Below, one piece after another: positions 1 to 16,774 of a stretch of DNA of 64,000 nt. Source of the DNA: Lepisosteus oculatus (taxonomy: Eukaryota; Chordata; Actinopteri; Semionotiformes; Lepisosteidae). Position numbers and translations under genes: made by a program. The notes beneath the pieces were generated by a model. The model saw nothing but the letters and a program-made list of their open reading frames with translations, searched no databases and was not told the DNA's origin. Every line of letters begins with the position of its first letter. The stretch's first letter is position 1. The DNA lies in the NCBI RefSeq assembly GCF_040954835.1, contig NC_090714.1, positions 7,118,501-7,182,500 of the forward strand, given 5' to 3'.

Positions 1-26
1 TAAGTTTTTAAATTTTCTTATGCTAG

Positions 27-3000
27 GAAAGCAGCAGTGGAGGAACTGGCCAGAGTCTGTCTTCAGTTGCATGGTAGAGGGTAAGTAATTACAAAGGCCT
101 TTTTTGTAAAATAATATGTCAAAGACATCCTACCCAAACCTGAAATCAGATCTCACAGTAACATAAAAGAGATTTTGATGCTGCAGCACAATTGTTAAAC
201 CCTGTATGTAGAGTAATTAGCTAGATGCGTGGTTAATCAAACTTCAGAACCGGGAGCTGATTTTGAGTAATGGTGTTCTGTAGACCCTGAGCCCCTCCTC
301 ACCGTGGCTCTGTTCAAACCTGGAGTCTGGTGCCGCCCCTTCAGCAAGATCCTCAGCAAAGTGCGGCAGAGCGGCTTCTCTGTGGTTGGCCTCAAGCTGG
401 TGGTGCTGGACACTGGGAGGGCTGCTGCTGTGACGCCTGCTGCGGAGCGACAGGTTTGGCACCCCGACGGTCTTCGGACAGCGTTGTGTTGATTCACTGT
501 CTTGTGATATTATGGTCTGTTACTGCGGCGGTATCAGATCACGAATGTGACCATTAATGCAGAGTGCCTATGTAGTTGGCTGGAGAATTTAAATAATTCT
601 CTTAAACTGTTCACCTTGAATGAAATTTGGAACAAATTCAGATAGACCATGGAGACATTCTTGAGGGTATTGAACTGCTGCATTAAGCTGTACACCTTTT
701 TATCTACATGCACGCCATTACAGACACAGAAGAGAGCTGCACTGTGCTGGTGTTGGTAATATGAGGTTCCCCAGGGACACAGAAATGAAACAACTAAATA
801 ATACTCATCTATTCAATTAAAACAATGTTTTTAAGTGATTTTTCTAGAATTAGGTCAATGGGCTAATGTCAGTATGTTATTTAAACAGCTTTGGAGTTTA
901 ATGAATATACTGCAATAGCAATATCCTCAATGTGACACTGTCTCAGCAGAAGCCTGATGCTCTGGACGCCCATGTGCAGTACCTCACCTCAGGCCCCTCC
1001 CTGGCTCTGGGGCTCCAGAGGGAGAATGCAGTGAAGAGGTTGCTTGACTTGCTGGGACCAGAGGACCCCTGTGTAGCTCGAGCCCAGGATCAGTTTCTGT
1101 GGAGAGCTCATTATGGCACTGACCTGGTTCACAATGGAGTTTATGGTGAGCAGAACTGCAGTCTTATTGTAGCATGAAAACTGCCCTGTGGAATGCAGAT
1201 AAATCTGGTGCATTCTTTTGACAATGAAAGCACATCTCCCAGGGTGTTGCATCAACACCCTGTGCCCACCATTTGTGTCTACAATGGCTGCCATGCATGC
1301 AAGGACCAGGCACACAGGTGCCATTAGTTTTGCATTTGGACCAATTTTAATTGCTAAATTGTGGAGAGGTTTTTTAGCTGTGTTGCTTTGAATGAAATGA
1401 ACCAAAGCCAAACAAATTCTGTATTGCTACCTTGCTTTCCGAGCATTTGAACAGTTTTCCTGTGTTCCAGGCTCCAGGTCATACCTTCAGGCAATCGCAG
1501 ATGTGAAGATGTTCTTTCCTGAGGGCCTGTGCTGTGCGGAAAGCACATTAATGAAGCATGAAGAGGTGCGTTTCTCCGAGGCAAAATAACAAATGGTTTT
1601 TGCTCTTCCCTTGTTACATTGTGGCTGCACATAATTTACAACCCTAAAGGGCATTTACCCCTATAGAAGATATATTCAAGACTGGATTGTAGAAACACAA
1701 GTGTGGCTTTACTTTAGCCAGAGGTTTTCACTATACACCCTTAGTTTTGTAGATTTTTGTCTCAGATGATCACATCATGAATTGTTAAACAAGTTTGTAT
1801 TACTGGCCACTTTGCAGGTTCATAAAAGTTTTAAGCAGCTGTTTTGTGTTTGTTCTCCCACATTTTGGCCAGACCATATCTAGTTTGTTCCTAATGCCTA
1901 CCATGCCTTGTTAATAAAGTAAATTGTAAAAATGGCAAATGTTCTGGTTTATGGCTTCAACGTTAAAGAAAATTACTACTGGCTTGAATGTCGTGGTCAC
2001 CCTTTGTCACAGTCGGAGACTAAGACTTCAGTAATAGATCTTGGCTTCAAAAATGAACAATTTGAAAGATTTTAATCACAAAATGTATCTTTTCTCAGAT
2101 ACCATGTGTGACCTCTGACCTCACTGTCAGCACAGAACGAATAAAAAGTTACAGGATTGCCCTGCACACAAGAAACACTGACACCATACCCCTGATCACA
2201 ACCACAGGACTGAAGGGAGGTAAGACAATCTAGCTCGTTTTCAGGACTTTACCCAGCACTGTGGTTTGTTCTTCTTGTATCTAGCCAAACGCATCTGCCT
2301 TTATCAGGACCAGACTTTAGGCAAACTTCATTAACTAAATCTACTGTAAAGCTAACCAACATTCGTTTTACAACTAAATGTTACATGTTTCCCATTGTCA
2401 AATTTGTATGTTAAGAGAATATCATAGCTGTACCTTGCAATTTTCACTGTGCTTGTCTAAATACCCAGTGTTATGGCAGCAGTTCAAGCAGGAACCTGCT
2501 GCTGTTCCCTCCTAGTACTGTTTCTTTGTGTGTGTGTGCGCGTGTCAGAGCCCTCTGTGCGCAGCGCTCTCTGCCAGACCACCTGCCTGCTCATCCCAGC
2601 CAAGCTCCTGCAGTCCCGCCGACGAGCCCTCGATCTCGAGCTGGTGGAGCAGCTGCTGAAGAGAGCCTGCCACCTGGTGGCCGGGAGACTCTGTGTGCTG
2701 GACACCGAGCAGAGCAGGCTCATTGAAGAAGCACTGAAGTCACCCCAGGAGAGCACCTCGGTGGTGAGTGCACATCAGTGTCCAGCAATGTTAGCCATCT
2801 GTGTCCTTCTCTTTTATATCTGGGATGAACAAATTTAACTAACTAGGTTTAGGAAGTGCAAATCTAAGGCAGACAACAGGGTCACGCAATACTTCCAGTG
2901 CTTTAATACAACCAGCACTCTGGTACACAGATCCTGTTCCAAATTAAATAAAGCAGCTGGTGGTAGTGAAATTCTGCTGTGAAAGAAAATGAAAAATCTA

Positions 3001-4413
3001 CAAGTTGCATAGCCCTCATATAGAGCATTGCAATTTTTTGTCATTACAAAAATTCAGGAACTCCTTCCAGTATCAGAACAGCCGTGAAAGATCAGATGAG
3101 TCTTGATCTTACGCCTGTGTTCTTTTCAGAGTGCCATGCTGGCCAATGTCCCCTGTCTGATCCTTGCACTTCAGGGAGACAATGCTGTCACCTGCTTCGA
3201 GTCCATCCTAGACAGGTAACATCTGGTGTGCTTTACCATAAATTACTTCTCAACAGAAAAAGTTGAATTCAAGTACATAAATGTACATTTCCATGTGCTT
3301 TTATATCTTAGCGTTTCTGTTAAATATTAAGCACCAGTTTTGAGGAATAGATAGGAACTGTAATCTAATGTGTTGGTAGAGACCTCATTATAACACGCAT
3401 CACTTCTGCTTTGACATGCATTGTCTCATCTGTTTCCATCAACTGGCTGTACAGAACTGGTACGTACTACATTTGCTGTTATTTAAACTCCTTTTTCATA
3501 TTTCAGCATTTTTACCTTCAGAGCCTGATCCTGGGTATGATTTATTTTGTAACTGAGAATAATAAGGCAGACTACCTAATCCTGTTGATTGTTCTATATC
3601 CACAGTTTGTGGTTGAGGAAAACTGTAATCATGTAATGTGTAATTTTCAGTCTGAGGGTTAAAGGCCATGTTATGTATGTAAGACCTGTTTCTATCTTAA
3701 AGTATATTTTGTTTCAGTATTTGTCTGGAGAAGCCCGAGCTGATGGATGTGCGGAGGGCAATTCTTTATCCTTACAATGAAAAGCAGGCAAGTTAAAAAA
3801 AAAAAACTATCAAAATCTCTCTTTGTATTTAGCTTTTAAACATTTTCTCTCAACTGCTGTTCTTCATTAGTATTGTATAGTCACCAATTTTCAAGTAGAT
3901 GAAAGGGTCATGAAAGGTTCCAGCAGAGCAACGTGTGGCAGATAAACACAGCCTGGAAACCAACAGAGGGACACCTCCCAGCTCCACAATATGGAAAAGC
4001 CCAGCAAGAATTTTTTTTTCCCCCACAAATTACTTTTCCATGTTCTATATGATCTGGAATCCCCAGTTGTTAAATAGCTCGACCACTCGGTGCTGCAAGC
4101 TCGTGGGAGCCTGGAAAGGCCCTGAGGCTGCTGTTGTAAAGCGATCGTGACTGACTCAAGCCCCCTCCCCCCCGACTGCACTCACACAAGCTCTGTCCTG
4201 TAGCAACACGGCACAGAAGACAACGCTGCTACACAGTCCATCTTATTTACCTTTTAACTTGAAAGAGCTCACTTTTAAGACGAGCAATGCGACTGGTGCT
4301 TTCTTGATGCGTGCTTGTTTTTGCAGGCTGCAAAGCTACTGTGCTGCCTCTTCGATTCCCTGTCCCCCGACAGCCTGCACAGTATTGTGCCACAAGACAC
4401 CGCACAGAGCTGA
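27..4413 (+). CDS. NDK-like domain protein, 3' part of gene, eight coding exons visible
   Basis: Spliced exons are 27-73 (or 27-80), 284-453, 947-1145, 1471-1565, 2099-2219, 2549-2763, 3130-3215, 3718-3787 and 4327-4413; from 284 onward all phases agree and the frame ends in TGA at 4411-4413. The first module, about 150 residues, follows the nucleoside diphosphate kinase fold: TVALFKPGVW start, GFSVVGLKLV strand, SGPSLALGL, ENAVKRLLDLLGPEDP, then NGVYGSRS and MFFPEG. The catalytic NxxH position is NGVY, so the active histidine is Tyr and the protein is probably not an active kinase. A second, weaker module follows: TTCLLIPAKLL, then CLILALQGDNAVTCFESIL and NEKQAAKLLCCLF. It ends with IVPQDTAQS. 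The start lies off the left edge. The donor of the first visible exon is uncertain: the donor at 74 keeps phase, whereas the stronger-looking site at 81 would put KQQWRNWPES in frame. Axonemal NME-type proteins or a dnaaf8-like gene are possible identities, but neither is shown by the sequence. Confidence 0.82.
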
Positions 4414-4904
4414 ACACTGCACCAGCTTCCACACAACGGGCTGTAGGCCTGCATCCGCAGCACAACCAAGAACTAAAGCCATACATTCAGAGGTATAGTA
4501 AGCCCATGCTACACAAGGTATATGACTCTGAGAATAACATTGGATAAATTCTCCAAAAAAAGCTGTCAAAGTATGTAAGCACTGAAGTGGCCCCAGGAAG
4601 AATGTGCCACTTGTTGCTGGAAGAACAAGGCCAGTAACTTCACTAAAGGCTACACCACCCTAACCCCCCACCCCGACCTTTTTTAAATGCTTGACTTGGT
4701 GTTGAGCATGGTGACTAATGCCAGAAACCTATAAGACCCCTTTTCTCTGGATTGCACTACACTAGTCATTTCTGAATGAAAGAGATGGCAGCTCTTTCAG
4801 GGCAGAACAAAATGTTTTCTGAATTTCCTACCAAAAACCTTTGTAGCATGGGTTTACCGTTCTATAAATATTTATTTATATATTTCTAAATTGCTATTTA
4901 TTAT

Positions 4905-4910
4905 AATAAA
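4905..4910 (+). promoter_or_regulatory. poly(A) signal of the NDK-like gene
   Basis: AATAAA lies about 490 bp after the TGA at 4411-4413, in an AT-rich 3' UTR. It is the first canonical signal downstream of the stop. Confidence 0.6.
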
Positions 4911-5089
4911 AATGTAAAATGTGTTATTGATCATATATTAAATTTCACTTATTACCCCTGAATTTTACTGTTATTGTCATTTTTGAAAGCATTATGTGCA
5001 TTTTTTAACCATTTAACCCAGACTCAAGTTTTGCTAATCTGCAACGGTGTAGCAATGATAAATTGTAAAGGCTGTAAAATCGTTTTTTT

Positions 5090-5095
5090 TTTATT
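5090..5095 (-). promoter_or_regulatory. poly(A) signal of the C8orf33 homologue
   Basis: TTTATT on the + strand reads AATAAA on the - strand, about 275 bp beyond the TAA at 5368-5370. The opposing gene's signal is only 180 bp away, so the two 3' ends nearly abut. Confidence 0.55.
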
Positions 5096-5367
5096 TTACT
5101 AAACCATACAGATGCATACAAAAAGACTATTTACTTAGAAGAGCCTTACAAGGTGACTTTCCTTGTCATGTTATTACAAAAGTTTCATCTCAAGAAGTCT
5201 GAAATGATAAAATTCACTTTTACCTAGAACTTCTAGCACCGATTACCCAATGCCCCCCAATTTGAGTCATTAACATCTTCTCTAGTAAGAGAGAAAACTC
5301 TTGCACTTCACTCTTCCTTACCATATTTTCTTTTTACACAAAACTGTCTGACAGAACTCCTGTCAGT

Positions 5368-10603
<5,236 letters not shown>

Positions 10604-11150
10604 CACGGAATCCTACACAATCCGGAATCGCATTCCTTGCTTTCCTGAACATAGGAGGGAGGGAGTTGAAACGGCGGGATGTTATTAATAAGTGTTAAGG
10701 GTATTCCAGAGTTTAGATCGAAATAAATATTGCATTACTTTAAGAATACCGGTAATCACACTGATTATTAAGACGTTCAATTTGTATACACAAATCTTAC
10801 CCACATTAGAGGAAAATTAACACGTCTGAGATTAAGATTTAGACATCTTTTCAGATCAGTACAAACTTTAAAACCAATGCCAAATATGACCAAGCAGCAA
10901 AATAAGAGTTACCAACCTTCTGTATTCACTTTTCGGAATAGTACTCAACAACAAACTGCTTTGTTTAATATCATTTCTGTCACTAGTAAGGGTACACCAC
11001 TACTGCAGTCCAACAGCACAATACAAATGACTCAATCACGTGTCTGAAACAGCAGTACGCCCTCTTTTAATTTCCTCCGGGTAAAGTCAATAGCGCAGGT
11101 CAGGTCCGCTGACATTTAGTTCCGCAAGACCGAAATTCAAACTCTTCATT
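10604..11150 (-). promoter_or_regulatory. Probable promoter region of the C8orf33 homologue
   Basis: This is the stretch directly upstream of the inferred first coding exon. It has scattered CpGs, no obvious TATA box, and a CACGTG E-box at 11037-11042 of the kind bound by USF/MYC-type factors. It is called by position, and no transcription start can be read from the sequence. Confidence 0.35.
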
Positions 11151-11395
11151 TCACTCCAATTAAACGGAAAATGCTGATCAATTTGTACTGGACTATTTAC
11201 GGCTTCGTGTTGCCTTATATACACGCAGTGTGTTGTCACAAATCCACTTTATAAACCACTTTGCTTTCAATTTTAAAGTATACAGAAGTATTATTTATCG
11301 CCTTTTCAAAAGTACATGCTTCAAATACCATAACTAATTAACCTCCACTCAGTGGGTTTGTGTCCCTTTTTGTTATATACTCACAAATCTGGACT

Positions 11396-11526
11396 CCTTC
11401 TTCGGATGTGAACCCGAAGAAGGCTCCACATCCGAAACGACGTGTTTCTTTTCTTCTCTTTTCAGCATGGAATAAACCTTTGCTTGTTCCTTTGCAGCTT
11501 ACGCCTGCTGGCGCGGCTACCTACTT
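11396..11526 (+). repeat. Foldback-family repeat, copy B (one long arm)
   Basis: Same family as copies A and C, with only one long arm retained. It begins with a small perfect hairpin, CCTTCTTCGG (11396-11405) against CCGAAGAAGG (11414-11423). CTTCTCTTTTCAG and AATAAA (11471-11476) follow, then CTTGTTCCTTTGCAGC and the GCTACCTAC end. Confidence 0.75.
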
Positions 11527-11794
11527 AATCAGGAATCTTTGCCTCGCCTTTCCGTAGCTGACAGCGGCATTGCTGTGTTCAAGAGATCTCATGGTCACTA
11601 ACATCACTCTAATTTGCAACACGTTGCTTAACAGCTATGATCATCTGAAAGGATTGTCGTTTTCTTTTCGTTTGGTCTTTATATGACCGGTTTAATCCCT
11701 TTTTCTTTATATATAATATTTCTGCTGGCAGAAGTTCGGCTATAACCGTTCCATCAAATTTTGCTGCAAGATCCATCAGACGTTAAATATATTA

Positions 11795-11938
11795 GTTCAG
11801 GTGGGTAGCTGCGTCAGCATGCGTAGGCTGCAAAGGAACAAGTCATAGGTTAATTCCATGCTGAAAAGAGAAGAAAGAAAACAACGTTTCGGCCGAAGAA
11901 GGCTCCAAGGATGAAGGAATAAACCTATTACTTGTTCC
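11795..11938. mobile_element. Foldback (MITE-like) insertion, copy C, with 12-bp target-site duplication
   Basis: A 144-bp element flanked by the exact direct repeat TTAAATATATTA at 11783-11794 and 11939-11950, so it inserted as a unit. The inner ends are inverted copies: GGAACAAGTCATAGG near the left, CCTATTACTTGTTCC at the right end. The middle carries ACAACGTTTCGG and CGAAGAAGGCTCC as in the other copies. Confidence 0.85.
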
Positions 11939-12921
11939 TTAAATATATTAGGCAAGCAGAGAGGATTACTGGGGCTGTGAGTTACTCAGAAGTAATCGGG
12001 GAACGCAGAATTACGACAGCTCCTGTTTTACAGGGTTTGACATGGGCTTCAGCTGCATGCACCCTCTGCTCTGATCGAGAGAGATGTAAACTGTATTCCC
12101 CAGTATCCTGTGTGCCATCAATCCCCTGCAACTGGTCAACAGAAGGCGTTACGAAGCTCAAGGTAAATTCACACAAAAACCTAATGCTCCATCAAATCAA
12201 GAGAGAGAATTCAAAACAGGATCTTAGGGAAGACGCACCCAGCGATTGGAACAATGTCAAGTGGTGTTGAGCGGGCTAGACACATCTACAGTATAACGTA
12301 ATGCAGCTCTTTCCAATTTAACGACGGAGATAGTGCAGCTGACACTACTCCTGAATGACCACTAGAGGGCCTTGTTGAACGCTAGCTACTGTATTTGTGT
12401 TCCGGATACTTCTCAGCAGTTCAACGTTTTAAGATGAGCTATACTCCATGGTATCCAAAATGAAAGACTGCATATTGAGTAGGGAGATGACTACAGCCTG
12501 GACAGAGAAACTGGGTAAACAGGCAAACCTGGCTGCCCAGAGAGGAAAGGCTGTGGTCCCACTGCCAGCAGAGAGAAGTACAAAGCTGCTCTTCCTGCTA
12601 AGCAGCAATAAATACTCAGAGAGTAGACAAAACATTCTTCCCTAACATAATGAATCGAATCCCAGAGTTCCTAGACCTGCCAGAACCAGCACACTGTCCA
12701 ATCATACGGTGGGAGGAACCTCTATAGATTTGGCATTCCAATACACAAGCTGAGAAACAAAGAATGAGTCTCAAATAATATTGTTTTTGTTATAAATGTC
12801 TTGCTAATTATAAATGCATTGCCAATACTGTGATTCATGGTTATGGTTATGCTAATACGATTTTTGAATTTGAATTTGGACTCACGCAGCACAGTTCAGG
12901 CACACTCCTCAGCTGGATTAA

Positions 12922-13515
12922 AGGGGAATTGCAGTCCCAAATTCTCAGACTGGTAACAAAATAAATTCATTGACATTATAGAAAAAAATTACGAATTTCA
13001 AATTAAGCACAAAATTGTTAACTTTTTGAAAGTACTGTATGTTGCCATTTTGCTGCAAACTCACATTTGAATTCCCACAATCTGTGACGTGAAGCAGCCC
13101 TTCCTGCTCACTAGTCACTGTAATGACTAATGTACTGTGAAGTACAAGCGTATACAGGTTCTGCAGCAGACATTTCACTACAAAAATGTTCCATCGTGAT
13201 CTGCATGCAGAGTTAACGAGTAGTAATTGTTAGCAAAACCGTCTCAAAATTGACAGCAATATTTCTTTTGGATTAAAAGAGATGTATTCACAAACCTGCT
13301 TATTTACAGTGTCAGATGGCCGCAGCACATCACCAGAAGTTTTGTCTCAATCATAATCGCAGAACATGGCGCTGAGCATATCTGGAAAGGTTGTCTATTT
13401 CGCGATGTAAATTACATGTTACTGTGTACATTTTACTTTTATAGTGGTTTGAAATGCACTCATTGATGCCGATTCTGTCTAACCCCAAAATATAAAAAAG
13501 TGTTTTAATTCCCCT
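12922..13515. mobile_element. TTAA-flanked MITE (T2/Kolobok-like), copy 1
   Basis: TTAA at 12918-12921 and 13516-13519 flanks terminal inverted repeats AGGGGAATT... and ...AATTCCCCT. The TTAAAGG-type end fits the T2 MITE family described in Xenopus and linked to Kolobok transposases; piggyBac also uses TTAA. It shares long stretches with the copy at 32537-32963 (for example GCAGAACATGGCGCTG and GTGGTTTGAAATGCAC). There is no transposase ORF. Confidence 0.8.
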
Positions 13516-13519
13516 TTAA

Positions 13520-14142
13520 ATCTCTCTCCTGCTTCACCAGTGTTGGACGATGATTACAGTTGTGTGTATCGGCTCTTATAACATTTCTTAATATTGTAGA
13601 TTTTGTTTTCTTTTCGGGTGCGTCTCAAAGCGGCCTCTTCGGCAACACTGTAAATGGTCATTGCCAACAAGGCAACCCGAGCCTGACAGGGCTCCTACTG
13701 CTTCCTGCTGCTTAAGCAAACAAGTGGCTCAACAGTCCAGTGCTGTGGACACTGCTGGAGAGGTCCCCTCACTGTTTCCCCGCTCAAAGGTTGACTGGCT
13801 ACCATGGCAACTAAAGCCCTCAAAACAAAAGAAGGTTAATGACAGGCCTGCAGTCCAGTCAGGCCTCCGGATACAATAAGAGCTCTTTTGTGCACACAGC
13901 AGCCTCTAAATCAGGCGTCTCAAATTCATTTCCTGGAGGCGCAGAGTATCTTATTGCTTCGTGTACCAGCTGAGCTCTAGGTTCTTTAACGAACCCAATC
14001 GATTCGCCTGATTTCTTCTCTTTAGGCCTCAGCATGCCTGGCACATGCCATCTCTTAGATTAAGTACATCTTTTTGAAACCACCACAAAGTATTCTTTCA
14101 TAAAAAACAGTAAAATCATGTAAAAAAAAAAATAAACTCATT
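13520..14142. other. Intergenic DNA, nothing recognised
   Basis: Only short chance ORFs on both strands. No exon, RNA gene or repeat that I can name. Confidence 0.5.
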
Positions 14143-14620
14143 GGCAGCAGCTACTGTTTATCATCACCCTGTGACCCACTGAAGCCCAGCCGGTGTGAGC
14201 TTGGCCAATACCTGGACGGGAGACCCCCTGGGTTGCTGCTGCAAGTGGTGTTAGTTGGACCAGTAGGGGGCGCTCAGCCTCTGTGTGGATCCTAATGCCC
14301 GAGTATAGTGATGGGGACACTATACCGTCCTTTAGTGAGATGTAAAGCCAAGGTCCTGACTCAAATTTCCCATTGGCTCTTACCAATCATGGCCTCCAAA
14401 TAATCCCCATCTATGAATTGGCTTCATAACTCTGTTCTCCTCCCCGCTCATAGTTGATATGGGTTGAGCGTTCTGGTGCACTATGGCTGCTGTTGCATCA
14501 TCCAGGTGGGGCTGCAACTGCATCCACTGGTGGTGGTGGAGGGGAGTAACCATTACCTGTACAGCGCTTTGAGTGGAGTGTCCAGAAAAGCGCAATATAC
14601 CTGTAAGGAAGTATTATTTT
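14143..14620 (+). mobile_element. 5S-rRNA-derived SINE, diverged (copy 2)
   Basis: A 5S-like head, CCCACTGAAGCCCAGCC then AATACCTGGACGGGAGACC, is followed by the shared body with several internal deletions. The tail GAGTGTCCAGAAAAGCGC ends in a short T-rich stretch. Confidence 0.8.
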
Positions 14621-16499
14621 TAGTGACCAGCACTACCAAGTCGGCTCAAACTCTGCACAAGTTTGAGCAGCAAAGCTGAGCTGATTAACACCAGACGGTT
14701 TCAAAACCAGGAGGGTTAAAATTTAAAGAGGGTGAAAATTTGGGATTCTAAAAGTAAATATAAATAACCTGTAATACAGATTTCACAGTCATTTCGATCA
14801 TATTTAACATGTGAATATGCTATTAAACCCTGTTCCAAACATACATCATAAGACTATAATAAGGAGTACGTTACACTATTCAGACATCTAAAGTGAAATA
14901 TTCTGCTCTATAAGACACAAGGGTCCAGGTCAAATAGTATAGAATAATTAAACATTTTTTTCTATTTTTTCTTAAACAGCTTTCTAAAAGGTTGCTCAAC
15001 TCAGTTTGGACTTTATGCTTTTCAGGAAGGTTGCAAATCACAGCACACTGTACTGAAACTGAAAAATAGACCGACCTGGTCCTGAACTGACTGCATATAA
15101 ACAGTCTGAATGGGGCAGTATGATTCCAGTATGGCTTACTGTACAGGTGTGCACAAGTACAGTGATGCCAGCTCCTGCTTCTGCACAGTATATATCCACA
15201 AACCATGTCAAGTCTGAGGAGGAAAACCTCCCAGTTCTTTGTGTTCGGTTTAAAAAAACACAAGTTGTTTATTCAACAAAGCCCGAGTGGGAAGGATTTC
15301 GCATCCTAATCCAACCGCACTTGTTGAAACCTTTACAGGATTAGCCACTTGTGTGGTTTTGGTTTCATCCGTTTCTCTTGCCTTTGGTAAAATTCCCTGC
15401 TCTCTCAACCTTACGGAGCAATATCGACGCGGTTTATCAGTGCTGCTCCACCACTCTTCCTGCGCTTTCCAGTAGCTCACTATGAACTGAAACCTCCTCT
15501 CAAACAAGGCCCACATTGTGTTTGTTGCAACGTTTTTCACGGATGGATCTGGAGCAAAGAGATGCGCAGATACACACACACACACTACGCATTACGCATT
15601 ACGCATTGTGTTTCGTCCAGCTGTCTCCTTCATGGGATTCAAACTCTGTCTCTCAGACACCTCCCAGTCTCGAAGCTCAATGAAGCTTCACTGTACCAAA
15701 AGACCAGTCCTGCTACCAGGGCATAATTCAAGGCTACAAAAGTTACCAGGGATTTAATGTTGGCTTAACAGATTGAAAGGTGGGGGAAGTTTACAATGCT
15801 AAAAAAAAATAAAAAAAATCATCATATTAGTACATATTCTTTCTTCTATGTAAACTTAAATAAAAACGATTGTATCCAGTAAATAAGAGAAATATTTCAG
15901 TGTGTGCTGATGATTCATAGACTATACCAGCACTCTTTAGCAATGACAAAGCACTTACTTACCTTTCTTTTCTTTATACATTATTGAAGTCCAATTGAAC
16001 AGTCTTAACTGTAGATTGCCCAGTCCTACCTGGAGACTGGGTACACAATGATCAGATTTGAGTCACTGTCTATCTGGTACAAAGTGGTTACAGCTGTGTT
16101 AATCATAAGCCTGACATGACCCATAAATGGCCTCTCCAATGCCCAGATCCCGAGAATACAAAGGTTTGGAATTGAAAGGTCTTTCAGGTCATCTTGCTCC
16201 TTGGGTATAGATACTAAAATCACACACATCTCTTTTCTTAAAGGATTCCAAGTTCACTTTCAATGTCTTGGCTGTGTAGTTTGGTCCAGAAATACTAGGT
16301 GACCCATTGTCTAAAGACGTACCCCCTATTTTTAGTCCAAATGCATCTCCTCTACACTTTCCTAAGTGTGAACCCTAGGGTGAATTTACCAATACCTGAG
16401 GATTCTGAATGCTTGATGGCACAAGATTCAGCTCCTTTAATCTGCCTGGATAGGATATTCCTCCTGAGGAATGATACTACCAAGGCACTGAATGAGTGA
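14621..16499. other. Intergenic DNA with a simple repeat
   Basis: No supported gene. A CA run at about 15571-15588 is followed by three copies of the heptamer TACGCAT (to about 15607). A minus-strand open frame at 15250-15585 (111 codons) is not recognisable. A possible scrap of the CR1-like repeat lies near 16300-16480. Confidence 0.45.
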
Positions 16500-16515
16500 C
16501 AAGCTAATTACTGTT

Positions 16516-16741
16516 CTAATTTGCGGCTGTGTGCGGGCGTATCTTGTGTCTGTAAAGAAGGGGGGGGTCCTCACAGCCTGGCTCATAGCTGTCAGGTCCC
16601 TCCTCTGGAGCTGGTGAGAGGATGCAGGGGCCCCCTCCCTGCAGCACCCTGAGATCCATCACTTGGCTGCACAGCTGCACAAACCCCCCCGTTTGTTTGC
16701 TCAGACTGGGGAGGGATGGGGCTGCAGCCTTGACTGAACAC
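16516..16741 (-). other. Exon-like open frame, unassigned
   Basis: On the minus strand a T-rich tract ending TTCAG (around 16740) opens a frame reading VKAAAPSLPSLSKQ and running to a TAG through MDLRVLQGGG and LLYRHKIRP. It could be a terminal exon, but I recognise no family. Its phase (two bases before the first full codon) does not fit the preceding C7orf50 exon, which ends in phase 0, so it is not an alternative last exon of that gene. Confidence 0.2.
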
Positions 16742-16774
16742 AAAAAAAACAACACAAACAACGTTGACATCACC

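Noticed and set aside
4247..4569. Overlapping ORFs on both strands around the last exon of the NDK-like gene
   Set aside because: They are shadows of exon 4327-4413 and its 3' UTR; the phase-correct frame stops at 4413.
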